From positions 148,179-212,178 of the forward strand of contig JBJOMW010000004.1 of the NCBI GenBank assembly GCA_046052145.1: a stretch of 64,000 nucleotides of DNA. The letters are read 5' to 3'. Source of the DNA: Falsiroseomonas sp046052145 (lineage in GTDB: Bacteria; Pseudomonadota; Alphaproteobacteria; Acetobacterales; Acetobacteraceae). Positions 43,719-52,955 of this stretch are shown piece by piece (positions within the stretch are counted from its first letter, which is position 1; the number at the start of each line of letters is the position of its first letter). A program made the position numbers and the translations under genes. Under the pieces are notes generated by a model that was not told where the DNA came from, did no database searches, and worked only from the letters and a program-made list of their open reading frames with translations.

Positions 43719-44748
43719 AGCGGCGCTGCCAGGCGGGCCAGGCTTCGGGGTTCACCAGCCGCGGCGGTTTCTCGCCGCGGAACAGGCCGATCAACTGCTC
43801 GGCCGACCACTGCGCCATGGCCCGCCGCGCCTCCACCGTCACGCCAGCGGTATGGAAGCTGGCGACCACATTCGGCAGCGTCAGCAGCGGGTGATCCAGC
43901 GGCGGCGGCTCGATGTCCCACACATCGAGCCCTGCCCCGCCCACCTGCCCCGAGACCAGCGCGCCATGCAGCGCCGCCTCGTCATGGATGCCGCCGCGGG
44001 CGGTATTGAGGAACCAGGCGCCGCGCTTCATCCGCGCGAAGGCGGCCGCGTTCATCATCCCCTTCGTCGCCGCATCGCGCGGGCAATGGACGGAGACCAC
44101 GTCGGATTCCGCCAGCAGCGCATCCAGCGCCACCGGCTCCGCGCCACGCCGCGCCACCTCCTCGGCCGGCAGCAGCGGGTCATGCGCCAGCACCCGCATG
44201 CCGAAGGCGCGCGCCAGCGCCGCAACGCGCGATCCGACATGGCCGATGCCGATCAGCCCGAGCACCTTGCCCGAGATCTCGGTACCCATCAGATCCTCGC
44301 GCGAATAGCCGCGATCCGTGCGCAACCTGCGGTCACTCTCTGACAGCCGCTTGCCGAGGTCGAGCATGAAACCCAGCGTGTGCTCGGCCACCGAGACGGC
44401 GTTCGATCCCGCCTGGTTCACCACCAGCACGCCCGCGCGCGTGCAGGCCGCGACATCCACCGTGTCGAACCCCGCGCCGTTGGCGGAGACGCAATGCAGC
44501 CGCGGGCAGCGCGCCAGCAGCGCCTCCGTCACGAAGAAGCGCTGCATCAGCTCATCCTTGGCGGAGGAGACCTGGTAGACCTCGGCCTGTTCCAGCGCCG
44601 CCCAGGCCTCGGCCTCGGGCGCATCCAGCGGGATGGTGGTGAGCGAGACGCCAGCAGCGCCCAGCGTCTCGGCGAAGGCGGGGTCCTGCCAGAAGGCGAA
44701 GCGGGCCACGCGATGCAGCGCGCGCGTAGGGTCGGAGGGCATCGTCAT
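43711..44748 (-). CDS. D-isomer specific 2-hydroxyacid dehydrogenase
   Basis: The 345-residue protein has the NAD-binding loop GLIGIGHVGSRVA, the substrate region SANGAGFDTVDV and the catalytic set Arg (LNTARGG), Glu (DIEPPPLDHP) and His (SFHTAGVT). It oxidises or reduces a 2-hydroxy/2-keto acid; the substrate is not predictable. The usual PHIAGxT around the histidine reads SFHTAGVT, a modest change. ATG 44748 or 44742 is the likely start; the longer frame is unsupported. Confidence 0.9.
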   Translation of the reverse strand: MTMPSDPTRALHRVARFAFWQDPAFAETLGAAGVSLTTIPLDAPEAEAWAALEQAEVYQVSSAKDELMQRFFVTEALLARCPRLHCVSANGAGFDTVDVAACTRAGVLVVNQAGSNAVSVAEHTLGFMLDLGKRLSESDRRLRTDRGYSREDLMGTEISGKVLGLIGIGHVGSRVAALARAFGMRVLAHDPLLPAEEVARRGAEPVALDALLAESDVVSVHCPRDAATKGMMNAAAFARMKRGAWFLNTARGGIHDEAALHGALVSGQVGGAGLDVWDIEPPPLDHPLLTLPNVVASFHTAGVTVEARRAMAQWSAEQLIGLFRGEKPPRLVNPEAWPAWQRRFN

Positions 44749-44985
44749 CCTGTCCTGATGGCCGCGCGGCGTCGCCGCGGGGAAGCCAGAGGCTAGCGCC
44801 TGAACCGCGCGGGCGGAATCGGCGGCCGGGCCGAATCGGTCGCCCCTGCGCCGGTGCCGTCCGCCACCCCGCCCGTCTTGCCGTCCCGCAGCACGGGCTG
44901 TATCCCGCGCGACGGACAATCATCAGTTGCATACCAGTGGCATTGCCCGCCCTAGGCGACGCCCGTCAGGACAAGGGAGGCAGGC

Positions 44986-45336
44986 ATGGGACAGACCCTT
45001 TCGCCCCTCGAGGACGTGCTCGGCCAGGGCGCGACCGACACGGCGGCGATGCTCCGGCTGTTGGCCAATGAGCACCGCCTGCTCGTGCTCTGCACCCTGA
45101 TCGCGGAGGGCGAGGCGGAGGTCGGCCAACTGGCGCGCCGCGCCGGGGTTTCGCAGCCCGCCATGTCGCAGCACCTCTCCCGGTTGCGAGAGGAAGGGCT
45201 GGTGGCCACGCGGCGGACGGGCACGCGCATCCGCTATCGGGTGGCCGATCCGCGCGTCGGCACGGTGATCGCCTTCTTCAGGACCCTGTCGGGCGCCCCG
45301 GCCGTCCAGCCGGCCGCGGCCCAAGCGGCCGCCTGA
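44986..45336 (+). CDS. ArsR family transcriptional regulator
   Basis: The 116-residue winged-helix protein has MLRLLANEHRLLVLCTLIAEGEAEV, then the recognition helix region VSQPAMSQHLSRLREEGLV and the wing RRTGTRIRYRVADP. It resembles the BigR/SqrR group but has only one cysteine (about residue 36), so a disulfide sulfide-sensing switch is unlikely. Its leader (44749-44985) has TTGCAT and a palindromic CCTAGG but no clear operator. The target genes are unknown. Confidence 0.9.
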   Translation: MGQTLSPLEDVLGQGATDTAAMLRLLANEHRLLVLCTLIAEGEAEVGQLARRAGVSQPAMSQHLSRLREEGLVATRRTGTRIRYRVADPRVGTVIAFFRTLSGAPAVQPAAAQAAA

Positions 45337-45497
45337 GCGCCCATCCCGGCCCAGCGGTGCGTGGCGTGGCGGGCCCGGACCCAACATCACAGGCCTAAAT
45401 TGTATACTTTATATTGATGACCTCACGGATCCGCGATATGTCACCCGCGAGGCGCGGCAGGCTTGCGCGCCACGAATACACCAGCGCGAGGCCCGGC

Positions 45498-46274
45498 ATG
45501 CGGCTGCTCATTGGTTTCCTCGACCAGGACCGCGCCGACCTGCCACGGCGCCTGGCCGCGGCGGGCCTCCGGACGGAGACGGCCGAATCCTTCGGCGAAT
45601 TGCCCGCCATCGCGGCGCTGTGCGGCCCCTTCGACCTGGCCCTGCCGGTCGTCGGCAGTTGCACCGCCGCCCTGCCAGCGCTGCGCGAGATCCGCCGCCG
45701 CGGCCTCGCCCTGCCCGTGCTGGTGCTCGCCGCCCAGCCCGACCCGATGGCGGAAAGCGACGCGCTGCATGCCGGCGCCGATGACGTGCTGGCACGGCAG
45801 GCGCCGCTGCCGCTGCTGCTGGCGCGGCTCCAGGCGCTGCAGCGCCGCACGCTCGGCCACCGCTCGGCCGAGATCGCCTGCGGCAATGTCCTGCTGGACC
45901 AGGCCCGCCAGGCCGTCGCGGTGGATGGCCGCCCCGTTCGCCTCACGCGGCGCGAATACGACGTGCTGGAGATGCTGTTGCTCCGCCGCGGCACGGTGCT
46001 CGGCAAGGAGGCCTGCATGGCCCGGCTTTATGGCGGGGAGGACGGGCCGGAGGCGAGGATCGTGGACGTCTTCGTCTGCAAGCTGCGCCGGAAGCTGGCG
46101 GCAGCCGGCGCGGCGGAGATCCTGCGCACCGTCTGGGGCATCGGCTATGCCGCGGAGGAGCCGGGGCCGGCCGCCATCGCCGCGGCCCGCGCCCGCTTCG
46201 CCGCCGGCCAGCCCCGCGCGCGGCGCGCGCATCTGGGGGCGGCACCCGCCCGCGGCGCGATGCCAGCGGCGTGA
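45498..46274 (+). CDS. CtrA-like OmpR-family regulator with degenerate receiver
   Basis: The 258-residue protein (ATG 45498; ATG 45417 is possible) aligns end to end with CtrA. The DNA-binding half is close: LTRREYDVLEMLLLRRGT, MARLYGGEDGPEARIVDVFVCKLRRKLA and TVWGIGYAAEEP. The receiver half keeps GADDV but lacks the phosphoacceptor Asp: the CtrA stretch DLILLDLN reads DLALPVVG here. The switch Lys is also missing (LARQAP). It should bind DNA without canonical phosphorylation. It is preceded by TATACTTTATATT at 45403, an AT-rich promoter-like region. Confidence 0.82.
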   Translation: MRLLIGFLDQDRADLPRRLAAAGLRTETAESFGELPAIAALCGPFDLALPVVGSCTAALPALREIRRRGLALPVLVLAAQPDPMAESDALHAGADDVLARQAPLPLLLARLQALQRRTLGHRSAEIACGNVLLDQARQAVAVDGRPVRLTRREYDVLEMLLLRRGTVLGKEACMARLYGGEDGPEARIVDVFVCKLRRKLAAAGAAEILRTVWGIGYAAEEPGPAAIAAARARFAAGQPRARRAHLGAAPARGAMPAA

Positions 46275-46413
46275 TCGGCGCCAAAGCGCGGTTGACCTCG
46301 GGCGCGGAGGCGCACAGATCGGCAGCATGTCTCTGGGCCGGAAGCGCAACATGGCCCCAAGGCTGACACGATCCTGCGCCAGCACTGCCGCAAGCCCGAG
46401 GCACTGAGGCCCC

Positions 46414-47496
46414 ATGCACCAGACCACCCCGCCTGCCACGCCGCTGCCGCTGCGCGCCGCGCCGGAGACCCGCCCGGCGATCTCCGTCGTCGTCCCCGCC
46501 TATAACGAGCAGGAAGTGCTGCCCGCCTTCCAGGCCCGCATCATCCCGGTGATGGAGGCGATCGGCCTTCCCTTCGAGGTCGTCTACGTCAATGACGGCT
46601 CCCGCGATCAGACGCTGCAGATCATGCTGGCGCTGCAGGCGGCCGATCCCCGCGTCGCGGTGGTCAATCTGTCGCGCAATTTCGGCAAGGAGATCGCGCT
46701 GACCGCCGGCCTCGACCACGCGGCGGCCACCGATGCCGTGGTGGTGATCGACGCCGACCTGCAGGACCCGCCCGAGGTGATCCCCGACCTCGTCGCCGCC
46801 TGGCAGCAGGGCTACGACGTCGCCTATGCCCAGCGCCGCGTGCGTGAGGGCGAGACCTGGGTGAAGAAGGCAACGGCCGCCGGCTTCTACCGCGTCATGC
46901 AGCGGATCGGCGGCAAGGTGCAGCTGCCGGCGAACACCGGCGATTTCCGGCTGATGAGCCGCCGGTCGCTGGATGCGCTGCTGGCCTTGCGCGAGCACCA
47001 CCGCTTCATGAAGGGGCTCTTCGCCTGGGTCGGCTTCCCCTCCACGCCCGTGCTGTACGACCGCGCGCCGCGCGCTGCCGGCACGACGAAGTGGAATTAC
47101 TGGAAGCTCTGGAATTTCAGCCTGGAGGGCATCACCAGCTTCACGGTCGGGCCGCTGAAGGTCGCGACCTATCTCGGCCTGGTCACCGCGGTCTTCGCGG
47201 CGATCTTCGGCGCGCAGATCATCCTGAAGACGCTGATCTGGGGGAACCCGGTCGCGGGCTATCCGAGCTTGATGGCGGTGGTGCTGTTCCTGGGCGGCGT
47301 GCAGCTGATGACGCTCGGCATCATCGGCGAGTATCTCGGCCGCGTCTTCAACGAGACTAAGGGACGCCCGCTCTACATCCTGGAGCGTCACCTGCCCTCG
47401 GGCGAGGCGCGGCAGGCGAGCAGCGCGCCCGGCGCCACACCCATCGGCACGCAGCGCCGCGCGCCATCGGGCACCAGCGGCGCCAACGCGGCCTGA
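46414..47496 (+). CDS. Polyprenyl-phosphate glycosyltransferase (ArnC/GtrB-like)
   Basis: The 360-residue GT2 protein starts with ISVVVPAYNEQEVLPAF, then VNDGSRDQTLQIM, NLSRNFGKEIALTAGLDHA and VVIDADLQDPPEVI. Two C-terminal membrane helices follow (about 237-262 and 268-300), then IGEYLGRVFNETKGRPLYIL. Such enzymes attach a sugar to undecaprenyl phosphate. The family ends soon after ILERH; residues 325-360 are a low-complexity tail encoded opposite the DUF6311 gene. Confidence 0.92.
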   Translation: MHQTTPPATPLPLRAAPETRPAISVVVPAYNEQEVLPAFQARIIPVMEAIGLPFEVVYVNDGSRDQTLQIMLALQAADPRVAVVNLSRNFGKEIALTAGLDHAAATDAVVVIDADLQDPPEVIPDLVAAWQQGYDVAYAQRRVREGETWVKKATAAGFYRVMQRIGGKVQLPANTGDFRLMSRRSLDALLALREHHRFMKGLFAWVGFPSTPVLYDRAPRAAGTTKWNYWKLWNFSLEGITSFTVGPLKVATYLGLVTAVFAAIFGAQIILKTLIWGNPVAGYPSLMAVVLFLGGVQLMTLGIIGEYLGRVFNETKGRPLYILERHLPSGEARQASSAPGATPIGTQRRAPSGTSGANAA

Positions 47497-49007
47497 GCCG
47501 AAGGCAGGATCAGCCGCAACTCGCCCGGCGCGAAGGGCGCGGCGGCGAGCGCCGCGTCACGGCAGACAGGCGGCGTGCGCCAGCGCGCGACATACATGGT
47601 GCTCGCCGGCACCGCGCGCTCGGCGGCCAGTGAGAGCGTCTCCAGCAGCAGCGCATAGGTCGGATCGCCGCCGGCTTTCTCGACGCAGGGCCAGGAGGGC
47701 AGCAGGGTGAGCTGCGAGGCGGCGGCGAACTCCGCGCGCAGCGCCGGCGCGTCCACTGTCCAGGTCGCGCGCTGCCCGGCCCAGCCCGCGATCGCCGCGC
47801 GGAGCGGCGCGGCGTCGGCGAATTGGATCAGCCCCGCGACCAGGCACAGCACCGGCGCGCGGCGCGCCAGCAGCAGCATGGTGCCGAGCAGCAGCGCATA
47901 GGCCACTGGCCAGAAGAACCGCCCCGAGGCGCGGAACTGCTCAAGCGCCCCCGGCACAGGCCCGAGATCGAGCACGATCCGCCCGCCAAAGCCGACCCGA
48001 TGGCTGACCGCCAGCGCCGTCAGCGCCAGCAGGACCAGCCCGAGCCCGGCATGCCGCCGGGCCATCGCCAGCGCTTCCGCCGGCCGTGCCGCAACAGCCG
48101 CGGCCAGCCCGAGCAACAGGCCGAGGCCGAGCCAGTTATAGCCCTCCCACCCGCCATGGCCGGTGGCGTCGAGCTGCGGCGACCAGGGGATGCCGATCAG
48201 CCCCGACCCCGCCGGCCAGACCGGCGAGAGCAGGTTCATCGCGAACATCCCAAACCCGCCATCCCCGGCCGCGCCGAGATAGCCAAAGCCCAGCATCACC
48301 AGCAGCACGGCCGCGATCGCGGCCCCGAGCCCCGCGGCCGCGTCGAAGGGCAGCTCGCCCCGCAACAGGCGCGTCGCCGGAACGGTGGCGAGCAGCGCCA
48401 GCGTCATCAGGGCCAGGTAGGGATGCACCAGCAGCGCCAGCACCTGCAGCCCGACCGCGCCCACCCAGAGCCGCGCGGAGGGCGCGCGGATCAGCCGCAG
48501 ATAAAGGCCAAGGCCGAGCAACAGCAGAAAATGCCCGCACAGCGCCGCATGGCCGAAGCGCCCGATCCAGGCGGGCATAGCAGACGCCGCCAGCGCGATG
48601 CCAAGCGCCGGCAGCAGCCGCTTTTCGCCAGCGCTCCGCAGCGCGAAGACCGCCGCCGCCGGCTGCAACAACCACGCAAGCCCGTAGAACAGCCCGACGC
48701 CGTGAAACCCCTCCGGCAGCAAAGGGCGGATGGCCTTCAGCGCCAGCGCCAGCGCCGGGATCGAATCGGCGAAGGCGGTGTTGAGCCCGCCCTGCTGCGT
48801 GTCGAGATTGGCGGCCAGCGTCGGCGGCCAGCGCCACGCATCGGCGATCAGGTAACGCTGCGCGATCGCGTGCTGCGCCGCATCCCCCACCGGCCGCCAG
48901 GCGCCGCCCGCCGCGGGAAACAGGAAATCCAGCGGAAACAGGTGCAGCGCCAGCAGAAATCCGAGCGTGAGCGCCGACGCATAGGCAAGGGCAGAGGAAC
49001 GGGACAG
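47388..49007 (-). CDS. DUF6311-type polytopic membrane protein
   Basis: About twelve helices and the N-terminal blocks QRYLIADAWRWPPT, TAFADSIPALALALKAIRPLLPE match DUF6311, a GT-C-like family often near surface-glycan genes. An in-frame GTG at 48890 gives 500 residues but cuts away a membrane helix and the FPLDFLFP motif, which the frame encodes upstream. That extension has no ATG, GTG or TTG; CTG 49007, eight bases after AAGGA, is the best start (539 residues). The 3' end overlaps the GT2 gene by 109 bp on the other strand. Confidence 0.8.
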   Translation of the reverse strand: MSRSSALAYASALTLGFLLALHLFPLDFLFPAAGGAWRPVGDAAQHAIAQRYLIADAWRWPPTLAANLDTQQGGLNTAFADSIPALALALKAIRPLLPEGFHGVGLFYGLAWLLQPAAAVFALRSAGEKRLLPALGIALAASAMPAWIGRFGHAALCGHFLLLLGLGLYLRLIRAPSARLWVGAVGLQVLALLVHPYLALMTLALLATVPATRLLRGELPFDAAAGLGAAIAAVLLVMLGFGYLGAAGDGGFGMFAMNLLSPVWPAGSGLIGIPWSPQLDATGHGGWEGYNWLGLGLLLGLAAAVAARPAEALAMARRHAGLGLVLLALTALAVSHRVGFGGRIVLDLGPVPGALEQFRASGRFFWPVAYALLLGTMLLLARRAPVLCLVAGLIQFADAAPLRAAIAGWAGQRATWTVDAPALRAEFAAASQLTLLPSWPCVEKAGGDPTYALLLETLSLAAERAVPASTMYVARWRTPPVCRDAALAAAPFAPGELRLILPSAQAALAPLVPDGARRCVPMGVAPGALLACRASPEGR

Positions 49008-49108
49008 GCGGCCAATCCTTGGGGCAAGGCGCCGGGCAGGCGCCGCCCGGACCCTCTATCGGGTCGGCGCCCCCGGCGTCCAGCCGCCCAGCCGCCGCCC
49101 GCGCCGCG

Positions 49109-49285
49109 CTACCAGAGCCGCGGCACCAGCAGCGCCAGCGCGATCCAGCCGAGGCAGGACAGCGCCAAGCCGTACAGGATGCCGCGCGCCGCAGCGGCGG
49201 GGTCCCGCGGCCGTGGCGGGTCGGCGTGCCGGTCGGGGGCCCGTCGCATCAGGGACGGCCTGTGGAGAAGCAGGATCTGACCCAT
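49109..49285 (-). CDS. Possible small single-helix membrane protein
   Basis: The 58-residue frame has a basic Pro/Arg-rich first half and one C-terminal helix (GILYGLALSCLGWIALALLV). I see no ribosome-binding site and do not recognise a family. Composition of the helix is protein-like, so I list it with low confidence. It lies 100 bp upstream of the DUF6311 gene on the same strand. Confidence 0.3.
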   Translation of the reverse strand: MGQILLLHRPSLMRRAPDRHADPPRPRDPAAAARGILYGLALSCLGWIALALLVPRLW

Positions 49286-49568
49286 GCCCCGATCATGGCA
49301 GAACTGGGGCAGCAATGCCCGAAAAATCGACGCGAGGTGGCGGATATCCTCGGCCGGAGGTTCGATGGGCACGCGCCACAATCCCGCCGCAACCCCGTCG
49401 CAAACCCGCCGAGGCCGCCCTGTATCCCAGAGCGTGACAAGGGTTCCGTCGCAGGATTGAACCGGCAGGCTCGAAGCGCCAGATGGCGCGGCAGCCGCGC
49501 CGGAAGGGTCCCGGGGCGAAGCCCACCCCCCGAGGAGAGGCGGGTTGCCCCCGCCCACGAGGACCTCA
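49286..49568. other. Intergenic region before the sugar-phosphate transferase
   Basis: No gene is supported in these 283 bp. The region contains a purine-rich segment CGAGGAGAGG at 49529-49538. It should hold the promoter of the plus-strand exopolysaccharide operon that runs to 56622. Confidence 0.35.
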
Positions 49569-50291
<723 letters not shown>

Positions 50292-50373
50292 CGCGGCGCC
50301 GCCTGGCGGCGGGGCAACGCTAGGCAAGGGCTGTGGCGCGCGGCATACCCGCCGCGGCAGCCGGAACGAAGGA

Positions 50374-51915
50374 ATGGCGGAGCTCATGGCCGAGACGGCC
50401 GAACAACGCGCCTCCGCCGGGCGGCTCCTGTCGGGCACGCTCTGGAACGCCGCCGGCCGCGGCCTGCCCTTGCTGCTCGCCCTCGCCCTCACGCCGATCC
50501 TGGTGCACCAGATGGGGATCGAGCGCTGGGGGCTGTTCACCCTGGCCCTCGCGCTCGTCGGCGTCTTCGGTGTCTTCGACTTGGGCGTTGGCGCCGCGCT
50601 GACACGCGCCTTGTCGGCCCGCATCGGCGCCGGGGAGCAGGCGGGCGCGGCGGCGCTGGCCAGCGCGGCCATCACAGCGCTGGCCCTGGTCAGCTGCGCG
50701 ATCGCCGCACTCGCCTTCGCCGGCGTGCCGCTGCTGGTCGAGCGCGTGCTGAACACCCCGCCCGAGTTGCAGGCCGAAGCCGTCGCGGCGTTCCGGCTGC
50801 TCTGCCTCGCCGCGCCGCTGGTGGTGGTGAACGCGGCGCTCTGGGGGGCGCTGGCCGCGTATCAGCGGTTCCGGGTGGCGAACCTCGTCAGCATCCCGGT
50901 CTCGACCTTCTACTATCTCGGCCCGGTGCTAGTGCTGGCGGTTTGGCAGAGCCTGGTGGGCGTCATCCTGGTGCTGCTCGCTGCGCGGCTGGCGAACACC
51001 ATCGCCTATCTCTGGCTGGCGCGGCGCGACCTGCCGGGGCTTGGGCCCGCCCTGCCCCGGCTCGCGCTGGTCGGGCCGCTAGTGCGCATGGGTGGGTGGA
51101 TGAGCGCCTCGGGCATCCTCACCCAGGCGCTGCTCTATGCTGATCGCTTCCTGATCGGCGCGCTGCTGACCCTCTCGGCGGTCGCCTTCTATGCCACGCC
51201 GCTCGATCTGGTGATGCGGATGTGGATCCTGCCGGTCGCGGTGTCCCAGGCGCTGCTACCGGCGATGGCCTCGGCCTATCTCACCCATGCGGTCGCCACC
51301 GCAGGGCTGCTGCGGCGCGGTGCACTGCTGATGCTGGCCGCGGTGCTGCCGGCCTGCCTGCTGCTGGTCGCCGCCGGGCCGTGGCTGCTGGGGCTCTGGC
51401 TCGGCGCCGCCTTCGCCGAGGGCGGCGGGGCGGTGCTGCAGATCCTGGCCGTGGGCATCTTCTTCTCCTGCGCCGCCTTCGCCCCGGGGGCACTGCTGGA
51501 CGCGATCGGGCGGCCCGACATCAACGCGAAATGGCAACTCGCGCAGGCGGCGCTGTTCCTGCCGCTCTCGGCGCTGCTGCTGCTGCGCTTCGGCATCGAG
51601 GGCGCGGCCGCCGCCTGGGCAGCGCGCTGCGCAGCGGATGTCGCGGGACGGCTGTGGTTCGTCGCGCGGCTCTACCCGGCCGCCGCCGAGGCGGCGCGCG
51701 CGCTCGCGCTGCCGCTGGTCATGGGCGGGGTCGGGCTGGTGACGATGTTGGCCGTGCAGGCGACATGGACGCTGCTCGGCCTCGGAGCAGTTGCGCTCGC
51801 GGCCTTCACCGTCGCCGCCGCCATGGCACTGAGCGAGGCGGACCGGCGCAACGCAGCCGGCCTGCTCCGCCGCCCCTGGCGCCTCCGCGCCGTGCTGAAG
51901 GGCGAGCCCGCATGA
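50374..51915 (+). CDS. Wzx-like polysaccharide flippase
   Basis: The 513-residue protein has about fourteen helices, with GTLWNAAGRGLPLLLALALTPIL and FDLGVGAALTRALSARIGAG at the N-terminus, typical of PST/Wzx transporters. It should move the lipid-linked repeat unit across the inner membrane. It overlaps the next glycosyltransferase by four bases. It is unlike the flippase at 21081-22514 in its N-terminal region. Confidence 0.9.
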   Translation: MAELMAETAEQRASAGRLLSGTLWNAAGRGLPLLLALALTPILVHQMGIERWGLFTLALALVGVFGVFDLGVGAALTRALSARIGAGEQAGAAALASAAITALALVSCAIAALAFAGVPLLVERVLNTPPELQAEAVAAFRLLCLAAPLVVVNAALWGALAAYQRFRVANLVSIPVSTFYYLGPVLVLAVWQSLVGVILVLLAARLANTIAYLWLARRDLPGLGPALPRLALVGPLVRMGGWMSASGILTQALLYADRFLIGALLTLSAVAFYATPLDLVMRMWILPVAVSQALLPAMASAYLTHAVATAGLLRRGALLMLAAVLPACLLLVAAGPWLLGLWLGAAFAEGGGAVLQILAVGIFFSCAAFAPGALLDAIGRPDINAKWQLAQAALFLPLSALLLLRFGIEGAAAAWAARCAADVAGRLWFVARLYPAAAEAARALALPLVMGGVGLVTMLAVQATWTLLGLGAVALAAFTVAAAMALSEADRRNAAGLLRRPWRLRAVLKGEPA

Positions 51916-52955
51916 CGCTCGCGATCAATGCGCGCTTCCTGACGCAGAAGACCACCGGCGTGCAGCGCTTCGCCGCTGAAGTCACGCGCGCACTGGCTGC
52001 CCGGGGCACGAAGCTGCGCCTGCTCGCCCCGCAAGGCGCACCGGCGCGCTTCGACGAGCTTCCGGTCGAGATCGTGGGGTCCCGCGGTGGCCAGGCTTGG
52101 GAGCAGCTCGACCTGCCGCGCGCGGCGGGCGGCGATATGCTGCTCAACCTCGGCAACACCGCGCCGCTGCTGCGCGGCGCGCGGCAGGCAGTGGTGATCC
52201 ACGATGCCGGCGTCTTCGATACGCCGGAGAGCTATTCGCTGGCCTTCCGCAGCTGGTACCGCGCGCTGCATTGGGCACTGCCGCGCCGCGGCGCGCGCAT
52301 CATCACCGTCTCGGAATTCTCGCGCGGTCGGCTGGCCGCGCGGCTCGGCCTCGACCCCTCGCGCATCGGCGTCATGCCGGAAGGCGGCGAGCATGTGCTG
52401 CGCACCCCGGCGGAGACGGAGGTGCTCGCCCGCCATAGCCTCGCCCCGCGCGGCTTCGCGCTCGCGGTCGGCACGCGCGCCGCGCATAAGAACCTCGGCG
52501 CGCTGGAGCAGGCCGCAGCGCTGCTCGCCGCGCGCGGCATGGTGCTGGCCGTCGCTGGGTCGGTGGAATCCGGCGCCTTCCGCGGCGCGGCCGATGCCAC
52601 TGGGTCTGGCGTGCGCCTGCTCGGTCGCGTCACGGATGGCGAGCTACGCGCGCTGTACGAAAACGCGCTCTGCCTCGTTTTCCCCTCCCGCTACGAAGGC
52701 TTCGGCATCCCGCCGCTGGAAGCGATGTGGTGCGGCTGCCCGGTGCTGGCCTCACGCGCCGGCGCCGTGCCCGAAGTGTGCGGCGACGCGGCGCTGTGGT
52801 TCGACACCGAAGGCCCGGCGACGCCCGAAGCCACCCTCGCGCGGCTGCTCGACGAACCGGGCCTCGCGGATACGCTTCGCCATGCGGGCGCGGCGCGCGC
52901 AAAACTCTACTCCTGGGATGCCGCGGCCACGCGGCTTTTGGAATTGCTGCGATGA
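51912..52955 (+). CDS. GT4 family glycosyltransferase
   Basis: The 347-residue GT-B protein begins LAINARFLTQKTTGVQRFAAE, a start shared by mannosyltransferase-like GT4 enzymes. The nucleotide-sugar site is in PSRYEGFGIPPLEAMWCGCPVL, with the two conserved glutamates. ITVSEFSRGRLA is also typical. It overlaps both neighbours (ATGA), so it belongs to the repeat-unit assembly operon. The sugar is unknown. Confidence 0.93.
   Translation: MTLAINARFLTQKTTGVQRFAAEVTRALAARGTKLRLLAPQGAPARFDELPVEIVGSRGGQAWEQLDLPRAAGGDMLLNLGNTAPLLRGARQAVVIHDAGVFDTPESYSLAFRSWYRALHWALPRRGARIITVSEFSRGRLAARLGLDPSRIGVMPEGGEHVLRTPAETEVLARHSLAPRGFALAVGTRAAHKNLGALEQAAALLAARGMVLAVAGSVESGAFRGAADATGSGVRLLGRVTDGELRALYENALCLVFPSRYEGFGIPPLEAMWCGCPVLASRAGAVPEVCGDAALWFDTEGPATPEATLARLLDEPGLADTLRHAGAARAKLYSWDAAATRLLELLR

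Noticed and set aside
50374..51915. The two flippases (21081 and 50374) as a gene duplication
   Set aside because: Their N-terminal sequences and lengths differ clearly and their contexts are unrelated; they look like separate family members rather than a recent copy.
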